Assembly: GCF_026725475.1 (NCBI RefSeq) | Contig: NZ_CP109966.1 | Span: 62,001-126,000, forward strand | DNA length: 64,000 nucleotides | Reading direction: 5' to 3' | From: Catenovulum adriaticum | Lineage (GTDB): Bacteria; Pseudomonadota; Gammaproteobacteria; Enterobacterales; Alteromonadaceae | Shown here: piece by piece, positions 54,666-63,073 of the stretch | How positions within the stretch are numbered: position 1 is the stretch's first letter | Layout: every line of letters starts with the position of its first letter | The notes under the pieces: model-generated | Database searches by the model: none | Seen by the model: only the letters and a program-made list of their open reading frames with translations | What the model was told of the DNA's origin: nothing | Position numbers and translations under genes: made by a program

Positions 54666-56906
54666 CTAGAAATTACATCCGGTTTCGCCTTTTCCTTCTG
54701 GCATACTGGTCCCTACATAAATGCTATCCAACTTAAAGCCTTTTTCACGTGGTGCAAAACTGATTGTGTTTTCACCTCTTGCAAATGTATAAGTACCTAT
54801 TGAAGCCCAACCCCAAGTTGGAGATGCATTGTGATTAAAGAAGTGACGGCCGGAGTTGAAATCGTCATTTACCGCAACAAATATCGAATCATCACCGCCC
54901 CCTGCAGTTTGACGACGGACATATACTTCATAATCACCCGCATTATCTGACGTTAAATTAACTTTAAAATCAACGTGTACTTTTTTATCGGTGAAAGTAG
55001 GATACAAACCTGGATTAGTATAGTCTTCTGGATAATCTGCTGTTGCGGAGTTATTTGGTATAACAACATAATTACCGCCACTTGCTAATTCATCACTTTC
55101 TGTGAGCCAATAGTCCCCAACATGAGCGGCACATTCGGCATCTACCCATATACTTGCAACTGTCGAAATTGGTGTGCCACCCGTTGTTGCGGCACCGTAT
55201 ATTGGCTCGCCAAACATAAGGTCATCAACTAACAGATCTGCCTCAGTGTTATCACTTTCAACATACAGTACGATAGAGCTTGGACTGCTATCATAGCTAT
55301 CAATACCCGCTTTGTAATTAGTAGAGAAAGTCAACCAGTCCGATGATAACTCTTTGAAATCAGAAATAACGACAAACTCCTCAACAGTAGCATTCGCGTC
55401 GTTCGGGTCTGGGTAAGTGTATTTTGCCAATAATCGTGCAGAAGCTGTATCGGCAGGCATATTTGCCAATTTAATTGAAGCATTGAAACCGTAAACCGAT
55501 CCCATTTGAGTTAACGCACCGCCAACTTCTACACCGGCTCTATCTCTAAAGTGAGTTCGGTCTGTAATTGATAATACTTTGTTCGACGTACCTGGTTCAT
55601 CCACGACAGAGACCGAAGCTGTCCCCGTAGTTTGCCAATCACTCGCATCACCATCAGAAAAATCTTCTTGATAGACATTTTCTGAAATATAAGGTGCATA
55701 ACCAGTTGGTCTGGCAGATGAGAATTTATCTGCAAGGTAAAACTCATCAATTACCAATTGAGATTCAGCATAATTACTCTTAATCATAAACTCAATGCTA
55801 GAAGGTTCATCCTCAAAACCACTCACCCCAACTGTATAGTTGGTTTTAACACGCATCCACTCTTCAGTAATTTCTTGTTCAGGCGCGACGACTGTTGTCG
55901 CAGTTGAAACTACGTCATCACCATCCATCCAAGTATATTTAGCTAAAACTGTTGCGGTTACTGGCTCGTCACCTTCGCCTACTGAAACAGGTGCACCCAA
56001 TTTCAACCAGGTATTAAAGCCATATTCAAGCGGCATTGATTCGTCATTTTCTGTGTTTGTACTATCTACCATGCTATAAAGCTGGTTTTTTAATTGAATA
56101 CTGAGTGAATCATCAGCCGAGGAGCGTCCGCTTATCGATAAAGCCAGATCACCGACTCTTGCATCATCTACAGCAGTAACAACAGCAGAATCTGAATTAC
56201 TAACCCAATTACTCGTATCGTTGTCTTCAAAGTTATCAAAGAAAACGCTGCCTGGAGGTGCTGTAGTCACCCCACCAGACGTTTGTGCGCCTTGAGGTTT
56301 AGTGAAAGTAAAGTTATCGATTAAGAATTTCGCTGAAGTCTGATCTGTTTCGACATAAACCGTCACTGACGTTGGAGCTTCGTCAATCCCATTCACACCT
56401 GTTGTGAAATCAGCCGCAAGCTGTGTCCAACTATCGGCTACCTTAGTTGGCTCTACCACCTCGACATATTGCTCTTGAGCTGATGGGAATTCATATCGAG
56501 CAACGACCTTAGCATTAACGGTTACGACACCATTCTCTGCAAGATCTACGATATTACTTAATTTAACCCAAGTGCTAAAACCATACTGAGTATTCATACT
56601 TAATTGGTTGACTAACTCAATACCCGCACCTTGGTTATTTCCGTCAGAAGAGGTTACCATCAGCGCACGTTCACTGTCTTTCCCTCCTGTGGTATTCACT
56701 ACAATAGCAGAGCCTCTTGTTTCCCAAGGGTAAGAAATTCCGTCTTCAAAATCATTGGAATATGCTGTGTTTGGGATATTTTGCGTACCATCCTCAATCC
56801 CTTGTTTAATCGCAGATGTATCATTGTTTTTTTCGATACCACATGCACCTAGCGCACCAGAAGCTAAGATGACAAGGAGTACTTTATTTAAATTGAATCT
56901 ATTCAC
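54666..56906 (-). CDS. Non-catalytic multi-CBM lipoprotein
   Basis: 746 residues, lipobox 'GALGACG'. Three related repeats of about 165 residues (about 48-208, 222-395, 408-575) each begin with 'F.D.FEDG....W...G' and end 'S..L.VDD...'; they look like CBM4/9/22-type beta-sandwiches, common in xylan-binding proteins ('VEPTKVADSWTQLAADFTTG', 'VVAPEQEITEEWMRVKTNYT', 'VVISDFKELSSDWLTFSTNY'). The last module (about 588-746, 'IWVDAECAAHVGDYW' to 'DSIYVGTSMPEGKG') is the CBM-like domain shared with the GH98, GH115 and beta-helix proteins. No catalytic domain is present. Likely role: surface binding of the polysaccharide, comparable to the surface glycan-binding proteins of Bacteroidetes loci. It has a near-consensus promoter. 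Confidence 0.72.
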   Translation of the reverse strand: MNRFNLNKVLLVILASGALGACGIEKNNDTSAIKQGIEDGTQNIPNTAYSNDFEDGISYPWETRGSAIVVNTTGGKDSERALMVTSSDGNNQGAGIELVNQLSMNTQYGFSTWVKLSNIVDLAENGVVTVNAKVVARYEFPSAQEQYVEVVEPTKVADSWTQLAADFTTGVNGIDEAPTSVTVYVETDQTSAKFLIDNFTFTKPQGAQTSGGVTTAPPGSVFFDNFEDNDTSNWVSNSDSAVVTAVDDARVGDLALSISGRSSADDSLSIQLKNQLYSMVDSTNTENDESMPLEYGFNTWLKLGAPVSVGEGDEPVTATVLAKYTWMDGDDVVSTATTVVAPEQEITEEWMRVKTNYTVGVSGFEDEPSSIEFMIKSNYAESQLVIDEFYLADKFSSARPTGYAPYISENVYQEDFSDGDASDWQTTGTASVSVVDEPGTSNKVLSITDRTHFRDRAGVEVGGALTQMGSVYGFNASIKLANMPADTASARLLAKYTYPDPNDANATVEEFVVISDFKELSSDWLTFSTNYKAGIDSYDSSPSSIVLYVESDNTEADLLVDDLMFGEPIYGAATTGGTPISTVASIWVDAECAAHVGDYWLTESDELASGGNYVVIPNNSATADYPEDYTNPGLYPTFTDKKVHVDFKVNLTSDNAGDYEVYVRRQTAGGGDDSIFVAVNDDFNSGRHFFNHNASPTWGWASIGTYTFARGENTISFAPREKGFKLDSIYVGTSMPEGKGETGCNF

Positions 56907-56949
56907 GTGCCCACCTTTAAGTTGTTAATATGGTCATCAAGACTAATTG

Positions 56950-56979
56950 ATTATAGTCATTTTTAAAAAAAGATGTCAA
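56950..56979 (-). promoter_or_regulatory. Strong sigma-70-type promoter of the multi-CBM gene
   Basis: On the minus strand TTGACA (56974-56979), 18-base spacer, TATAAT (56950-56955): consensus at both hexamers. The -10 overlaps the GACTATA box (56952-56958), and GACTA (56941-56945) pairs with TAGTC (56954-56958). The remainder of 56907-57266 has no gene. Confidence 0.7.
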
Positions 56980-57182
56980 TATTTTGTTAATTATAGTTTC
57001 GAGAAAAATTTATTATTCGTGTTTTTCTAGATAAAATTAGAATTAGTTTTTGCTAATCATTACAACTTAACTTTCATTAAAATTGCTAAAATTGGTTTAA
57101 CTCATACATGATTAAAAAATTTTAACGAGGTTAATAAACGCCAAAATTGTATATTTATATTTATTTTCTTTGTAAAAATTTA

Positions 57183-57212
57183 GTTGCCATGATAACTGTT
57201 GCCATGATAACT
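57183..57212 (+). repeat. Perfect 15-bp tandem duplication
   Basis: GTTGCCATGATAACT twice in a row (57183-57197, 57198-57212), in the promoter region of GH115 D and just ahead of a TTGACA (57225-57230). It may double a regulator site. Confidence 0.65.
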
Positions 57213-57266
57213 TTAATGGTACATTTGACAATAACATAATTAAATGAGTAATTAAAAGATCCGATT

Positions 57267-59885
57267 ATGAAAAAAATATTTACTTCGGTTGCACTCATGT
57301 GCGCTTTCCTATCCGCCGGGGCTATGGCTTGCGAAAAACCTGCTTCTGTGTGTTTTCAAAACAATGGTGGTTTGCCATTAATTGAAAATGGTCAACCATT
57401 ACCAGTTTTAGTGAGCAACGCAGCAGACCCCGCTATTCAAAGAGTTGCAAAAGTTTTTGCAGAAGATTTACAACGTGTTAGTGGTAAAAGTTCACAGTTG
57501 TTACACAACGTAAAAAACGTCAAACAACCTGTTGTGTTGATTGGTGTACTCGGCAAAAATCCACTAGTTGATGGCTTGATCGCAGACAATAAATTGTCGG
57601 TAGACGATATTGCTGGGCAGTGGGAAGGTTACAAAGTTGTCGTTGTAAAAAAACCTTGGCCAAACGTTGAACAAGCATTGGTTGTTGTTGGCTCAGATCG
57701 TCGCGGAGCAATTTTTGGTACTTTAGATATTTCTGAGCAAATGGGCGTTTCACCTTGGTATTGGTTTGCTGATGTACCAACCCAAACACAAAATAATGTT
57801 TACATCACAGCTGGCGCTAAGTCAGACCAACCTAAAGTGCGTTATCGCGGTATTTTTATTAACGATGAAGATCCTGCTTTAAAAGGTTGGGCACAAAAGA
57901 AATTTGGTGGTGTTAATTCAGGTATGTATGAACGCGTGTTCGACCTGCTCTTACGTTTAAAAGGTAACTACATTTGGCCAGCAATGTGGGGCAAAGCATT
58001 TCATGTAGACGATCCGAAAAATACCGCACTTGCAGACAATATGGGCATAGTGATGGGGACATCACACCATGAGCCCATGACACGTGCGCACGCTGAGTGG
58101 CACAAAAAATCGGAAAATCCAGCAGGCGGTGGTGCATGGAACTACGAGACTAACCGTGAAAACATCAATAACTTTTGGCGCGGTGGTATTGAGCGCATGA
58201 TGTCAAAAGGGGATGGCACACCATATGAGTCATTAGTAACTGTTGGTATGCGTGGCGACGGGGATGAACCTATGTCGGAAGGAACTGCCATTGAATTACT
58301 TGAAAAAGTAGTTGAAGATCAGAGAAAAATTATTGCAGACGCAACGCAAAAGCCAGCAAGCGAAACACCACAAGTTTGGGCTTTGTATAAAGAAGTCCAA
58401 GATTATTACGACCAGGGTATGAGTGTTCCGGATGACATAACTTTACTATTTGCAGATGACAACTGGGGCCAAGTACGTCGTTTACCAACCAAAGATATCG
58501 ACCGTGAAGGGGGTTTTGGTGTTTATTATCACTTTGACTATGTAGGTGTACCACGCAACTATAAGTGGACAAATACAATTCAAATCGGCAAAGTTTGGCA
58601 ACAAATGGACTTGTCGTATCAACGTGGCGCTAAAGATTTATGGGTTGTTAATGTGGGTGATTTAAAACCAATAGAATTCCCTATCGATTTCTTCTTAACG
58701 ATGGCTTGGGATCCTGAAGCTATAGACAAAGCAGCACTTGCTAAATATGCACAAGATTTTGCGAAACAATCTTTTGGCGCAGAACTCGCAAGTGATATTG
58801 CCGATTTAATTGAGCGTTACGGTACATATTCAGCCATGCGCAAACCAGAGCTTATCAATCAAGATACCTTCGAAACCGGTGAAGTGGCAACGCCCAAGTT
58901 AAAAGGTGGAGAGTTTTATCAGCACTATAACAAGTGGCAAGCTTTAGAAGCAGATATGGAAGCTGTTAAAGAGAAAGTGACTGAAGAACAATATTCTGCG
59001 TTTTTCCAACTAGTTGAATGGCCAATTGCATCTATGAGCAACTTGTATGAAATGTACTTTGCTGCTGCGTGGAACAAAAAACTGGTTGATGCAATTGATG
59101 TACGTGCCAACTATTTTATGGACATAGTAGAACGTAACTTTGCTAGAGATGCTGAGCTTACCAGTCAATATCATCAAATTAATAATGGTAAATGGGATGG
59201 CATGATCAACCAAGTACATATGAACTATGTAAGCTGGAATGATCCTAAACAGCAGACCATGCCTACGGTATCGAAAATTTATGGCGGTAAAAATAACATC
59301 CAAGTTCAATTCGAGCCTTTATCTCAAGCCGATAACGTTCAGGTTATTGCAGCAAGCGACTACGTAAAAGCTTCAAATAATAAAGGCTTAACTTGGACGA
59401 ATATTGAACATTTGGGTCAAAGCAAAGCGGGTGTACTGGCCTTACCACAAGGTCAAGCTGCAACAGATGTAGCAGACAAAGTTTATTTATCTTATTCGTT
59501 TGAGCAACCCGCTTACGGCAAAGCCAACATTACAATTGAGTTGAGCCCAACACTCGACACTATTGGCCGTGGAGGCGTCAGGCTAGCGATTGCTGTTGGT
59601 GACAGACCCGCGACGATACTAAGTTATGATCTGCATGCAACAGGCGGTGGTCAACATACTCCTGAAGAAAAAGCGTGGGCTAAAGCGGTTATAAACAACA
59701 AACAAACTTTAGAAGCTCAATTTACAGATTTACCGCAAGGGCAACACGAAATTAAACTTTATCGAATTGACGATAATATTGTATTGGAAAAACTTATTAT
59801 TGAAACGATCCAAACTGAAAAGCCAAAAGAGTCGTTTTCTCTTTCTGAGTTTTTCAATTCGTTATTTGACAGCGATGACAAATAA
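57267..59885 (+). CDS. GH115 alpha-glucuronidase D
   Basis: 872 residues, signal peptide MKKIFTSVALMCAFLSAGAMA with a following Cys but without a typical lipobox. Full GH115 motif set: 'RYRGIFINDEDPALKGW', 'KGNYIWPAMW', 'GTSHHEPMTRAH', 'GMRGDGDEPM', 'LFADDNWGQV', 'GVYYHFDYVGVPRNYKW' and 'WVVNVGDLKPIEFP'. The shortest of the five: the C-terminal beta part is reduced and there is no CBM-like module; it ends in an acidic tail (SLFDSDDK). A stem-loop spans its stop codon. It leads a run of three genes on the plus strand. Confidence 0.93.
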   Translation: MKKIFTSVALMCAFLSAGAMACEKPASVCFQNNGGLPLIENGQPLPVLVSNAADPAIQRVAKVFAEDLQRVSGKSSQLLHNVKNVKQPVVLIGVLGKNPLVDGLIADNKLSVDDIAGQWEGYKVVVVKKPWPNVEQALVVVGSDRRGAIFGTLDISEQMGVSPWYWFADVPTQTQNNVYITAGAKSDQPKVRYRGIFINDEDPALKGWAQKKFGGVNSGMYERVFDLLLRLKGNYIWPAMWGKAFHVDDPKNTALADNMGIVMGTSHHEPMTRAHAEWHKKSENPAGGGAWNYETNRENINNFWRGGIERMMSKGDGTPYESLVTVGMRGDGDEPMSEGTAIELLEKVVEDQRKIIADATQKPASETPQVWALYKEVQDYYDQGMSVPDDITLLFADDNWGQVRRLPTKDIDREGGFGVYYHFDYVGVPRNYKWTNTIQIGKVWQQMDLSYQRGAKDLWVVNVGDLKPIEFPIDFFLTMAWDPEAIDKAALAKYAQDFAKQSFGAELASDIADLIERYGTYSAMRKPELINQDTFETGEVATPKLKGGEFYQHYNKWQALEADMEAVKEKVTEEQYSAFFQLVEWPIASMSNLYEMYFAAAWNKKLVDAIDVRANYFMDIVERNFARDAELTSQYHQINNGKWDGMINQVHMNYVSWNDPKQQTMPTVSKIYGGKNNIQVQFEPLSQADNVQVIAASDYVKASNNKGLTWTNIEHLGQSKAGVLALPQGQAATDVADKVYLSYSFEQPAYGKANITIELSPTLDTIGRGGVRLAIAVGDRPATILSYDLHATGGGQHTPEEKAWAKAVINNKQTLEAQFTDLPQGQHEIKLYRIDDNIVLEKLIIETIQTEKPKESFSLSEFFNSLFDSDDK

Positions 59886-59895
59886 ACATCGCTGT
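59869..59895 (+). repeat. Stem-loop spanning the GH115 D stop codon
   Basis: ACAGCGATG (59869-59877) pairs perfectly with CATCGCTGT (59887-59895) around the stop codon. No T tract follows, so it may stabilise the message or partially attenuate rather than terminate. Confidence 0.5.
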
Positions 59896-59960
59896 AAATA
59901 ATTAAACATTATTCAAAATTCTATATTTAAAAATAATACCGTGACTAAGGTTCTATTTGC

Positions 59961-62900
59961 ATGTTTATCTTGACGAATTTAGCTAATTTAGCTGCTAAAA
60001 ATACACACCAGAATAGCGGTTTACGCCGCAAAAACATGATGGCGTTCTGTTTATTTATTAGTTTCTTAAGCAGTTGTGGAGGTACTGGCAATCAACAGCC
60101 AGAACAAGTCACTTCCGAACACGCGTCTAGCAGCAAATGGCAACCTTACGATGGTATGCAAGTTAACGCTTCGCTTGACAACTATTTAGCAATCCCTTTT
60201 ATGCCGGTAACGGAGTATGCAACAGCAGACTCAATAAAAATTGCTGACAAATCGAGCGCAGTAACAATTTATTACAGTGAGCTAGACGCAAAAGTAGTTG
60301 AAGTCGCTGCACAAGCGCTGGCACAAGATATTAAAATGGTCACAGGCGCTAAAGTTTCAACCTCAACGCAAAAACCAAGTGGTGACACTATTGTCATAGT
60401 AGGTACAGTCGGTGACAGCCCACTAATTGATAAATTAATTAAAAATAGAAAGATAGATGTTTCTGAAATTAACGGCAAGTGGGAAGCTTATACCGCACAA
60501 GTAGTCAAAAAACCACTAGAAGGCGTCGCGCAAGCTTTAGTTATTGCGGGCAGTGACAGACGGGGTACGGCCTATGGTGTTTTTGCATTATCTGAAGCAA
60601 TTGGGATTTCTCCTTGGCATTTTTGGGGAGATGTACCCGCACCAAATAAACAAGCATTGTATGTATCAGGTCAACATATTCAGCCATCTCCGGCTGTCAA
60701 ATATCGCGGTATTTTTATAAACGACGAAGATTGGGGATTATTACCTTGGGCAAGTAAAACCTTTGAACCTGAAACGGGCAACATTGGACCAAAAACTTAC
60801 GCAACCGTATATGAATTATTATTGCGGTTACATGCGAATATGATTTGGCCCGGCATGCACGAGTTCCCGCGTGAAACTACACCGTTTTACCTGATGCCAG
60901 GTAACAAAGAAATGGCGGACAAATATGCTATTGTAATTAGCACTTCGCATCATGAACCCATGTTAACTAATAGCCATGAATTTAAAGATGAAGTACATGG
61001 TGAATATAACTATTGGACCAATCGAGACACTATATTTAATTTTTGGGAAGAACGAGTTAAGGAAACTGCAGAATATGAAAATATTTATACTATAGGTATG
61101 CGCGGGCGAACCGACGTTGGAATGCTCGCACCAGAAGGTACAACAGACGAAGGCAAAGCTAAAAAAATTCAAAACGATATCATTCCAGATCAGCGCAAAA
61201 TGATTGCTGAGCATGTTCATCACAACCCAACTGAAATTCCACAAATCTTTATTCCTTATAAAGAAACCTTAGTTCAGTATCAATCGGGACTAGAGCTCCC
61301 AGACGATGTAATTATGGTATGGCCTGATGATAACCATGGGTATATTCGTCAACTGTCGACGCCCGAAGAACAAAAGCGCACAGGCGGTTCAGGGGTTTAT
61401 TATCACTTGTCATATTGGGGTGTACCTGCCAGCTATTTATGGTTAAACAGTACACCGCCAGGCATGACATATGCTGAAATGATTAAAGCTTGGGATTTTA
61501 ATGCGAATAAAATTTGGATCGTTAACGTTGGTGATATAAAACCACACGAATTTGGTACAGAGTTTTTCTTACGTATGGCAAGAAATCCTGAAGCCTTTAG
61601 AAATTTTGATCAGCATAAGTATTTTACTCAATGGGCACAGCGCACATTTGGTCAACAATACGCGCAAGACATTGCCAATGTGATGCACAATTATTTCAGC
61701 TTGAACATTGTTAAACGTCCAGAACATATGCATACCAGTGGTGACAATACCTTTAGTATGATCGCCAAAGGCGACGAAGCAGCACAAAGATTAAACAAAT
61801 TTGCTCAGACAGCCAAAATTGCCAATATGGTATATCAGAATTTAGATAAAAACCTGCAAAGTGCATTTTATCAAATGGTCTTATATCCATTACGCGCTTC
61901 GCATTTAATTAACCAAAAAGAGTTATATGCAGAACGTAGTCGATTATGGGCAAAACAACAGCGAGCAGCGACAGATGAGCTGGCGGCCAAATCTACCCAA
62001 GCGCATCAAGCCCTAATGGCAGAAACCCAATTTTACAATAAGGTTAATGCGCAAGGTAAGTGGCAGAACATGCTCAGCCCAATGCCGCTAACTGATTTGC
62101 CAACATGGGGTTACGAAACGCAAAATCCGTGGCGTATGCCTAAATTAGGTAATTACCAAGCACCGGATAAAATGCAACTCGCCGTGGCACTTGAAGGTCA
62201 GGCAGAGCCAATAGGTATAAATGAAAAAGGCAAACTTCCTTTATTCAATCGCGCCGCAAATACGCAATATTTTATTGATGTGTTTAATCAAGGCAAGCAA
62301 TCTAGCCGCTGGTTCGTAAAAGCCAGCCATCCTTGGGTCGACGTCAGTCAAACGAGAGGGAACCAAGATGCCAGAATTACAGTGGGAATAGATTGGCAAT
62401 CAGCACCAATCGGCACAAACGTGCCAGCATCATTAAGAATATCAGACGGAAAAAGCACATATGCAATTGAACTGGCTATTTTTAATCCGGCTGACTTGCC
62501 ACTAGGTAAATTGCCCAAAGCGGTTGAAAATAAAGGGGTGGTTGAAATTGAAGCGGAACATTATTTTGCCAAAGCTAATGGTAAAAATGGTAGTCATTGG
62601 CAACAACTCGACAATGCAGCAGCATCTCAACATGCAATGACAGTGCACCCCATTACAACCAAAAGCGTTAATGTATCCAGATTGCAAGCACAAAGCCCGT
62701 CTTTAAGCTATCAATTCTATGCCGCAAGCACCGGACGCGTAAAAATACAGACGCAAGCTTTACCCACTCATAAAATCACTTCACAACATCCAGGGGTTAG
62801 ATATGCCATTTCACTTAATGGTGAAGCCCCACAAATCATTGATTTATATGCCAAAGAATATTCAAAAAAATGGAATGTAAATACCTTGCGCGCTGCTGCC

Positions 62901-63014
62901 TTCGGTATCTCCAACCACAAAATTGACCAACCAGGCGTACAAGAAATCAAAATTTGGATGGTAGATGCAGGTGTGGTATTAGATAAATTTACGGTTGAAA
63001 TAGAAGATGAGTAA
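59961..63014 (+). CDS. GH115 alpha-glucuronidase E, divergent (lipoprotein)
   Basis: 1017 residues; lipobox 'FLSSC' near residue 39, which makes a long n-region, so ATG 60036 is an alternative start. GH115 by 'KYRGIFINDEDWGLLPW', 'STSHHEPMLTN', 'WPDDNHGYIRQL', 'GVYYHLSYWGVPASYLW' and 'IWIVNVGDIKPHEFG'. It differs from the other four at conserved places: 'GMRGRTDVGM' replaces GMRGDGD, the 'RLHANMIWPGMHEFPRE' segment has an extra stretch, and DDNWG is DDNHG. It may have a different substrate position or linkage. It follows GH115 D after 75 bp and precedes the DUF1593 gene by 59 bp. Confidence 0.9.
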   Translation: MFILTNLANLAAKNTHQNSGLRRKNMMAFCLFISFLSSCGGTGNQQPEQVTSEHASSSKWQPYDGMQVNASLDNYLAIPFMPVTEYATADSIKIADKSSAVTIYYSELDAKVVEVAAQALAQDIKMVTGAKVSTSTQKPSGDTIVIVGTVGDSPLIDKLIKNRKIDVSEINGKWEAYTAQVVKKPLEGVAQALVIAGSDRRGTAYGVFALSEAIGISPWHFWGDVPAPNKQALYVSGQHIQPSPAVKYRGIFINDEDWGLLPWASKTFEPETGNIGPKTYATVYELLLRLHANMIWPGMHEFPRETTPFYLMPGNKEMADKYAIVISTSHHEPMLTNSHEFKDEVHGEYNYWTNRDTIFNFWEERVKETAEYENIYTIGMRGRTDVGMLAPEGTTDEGKAKKIQNDIIPDQRKMIAEHVHHNPTEIPQIFIPYKETLVQYQSGLELPDDVIMVWPDDNHGYIRQLSTPEEQKRTGGSGVYYHLSYWGVPASYLWLNSTPPGMTYAEMIKAWDFNANKIWIVNVGDIKPHEFGTEFFLRMARNPEAFRNFDQHKYFTQWAQRTFGQQYAQDIANVMHNYFSLNIVKRPEHMHTSGDNTFSMIAKGDEAAQRLNKFAQTAKIANMVYQNLDKNLQSAFYQMVLYPLRASHLINQKELYAERSRLWAKQQRAATDELAAKSTQAHQALMAETQFYNKVNAQGKWQNMLSPMPLTDLPTWGYETQNPWRMPKLGNYQAPDKMQLAVALEGQAEPIGINEKGKLPLFNRAANTQYFIDVFNQGKQSSRWFVKASHPWVDVSQTRGNQDARITVGIDWQSAPIGTNVPASLRISDGKSTYAIELAIFNPADLPLGKLPKAVENKGVVEIEAEHYFAKANGKNGSHWQQLDNAAASQHAMTVHPITTKSVNVSRLQAQSPSLSYQFYAASTGRVKIQTQALPTHKITSQHPGVRYAISLNGEAPQIIDLYAKEYSKKWNVNTLRAAAFGISNHKIDQPGVQEIKIWMVDAGVVLDKFTVEIEDE

Positions 63015-63073
63015 AACCAAATTAGAAGAAAATAACGGGTGTTATTGGCCGTTAACTTAGTCAGGTCTTAAAT

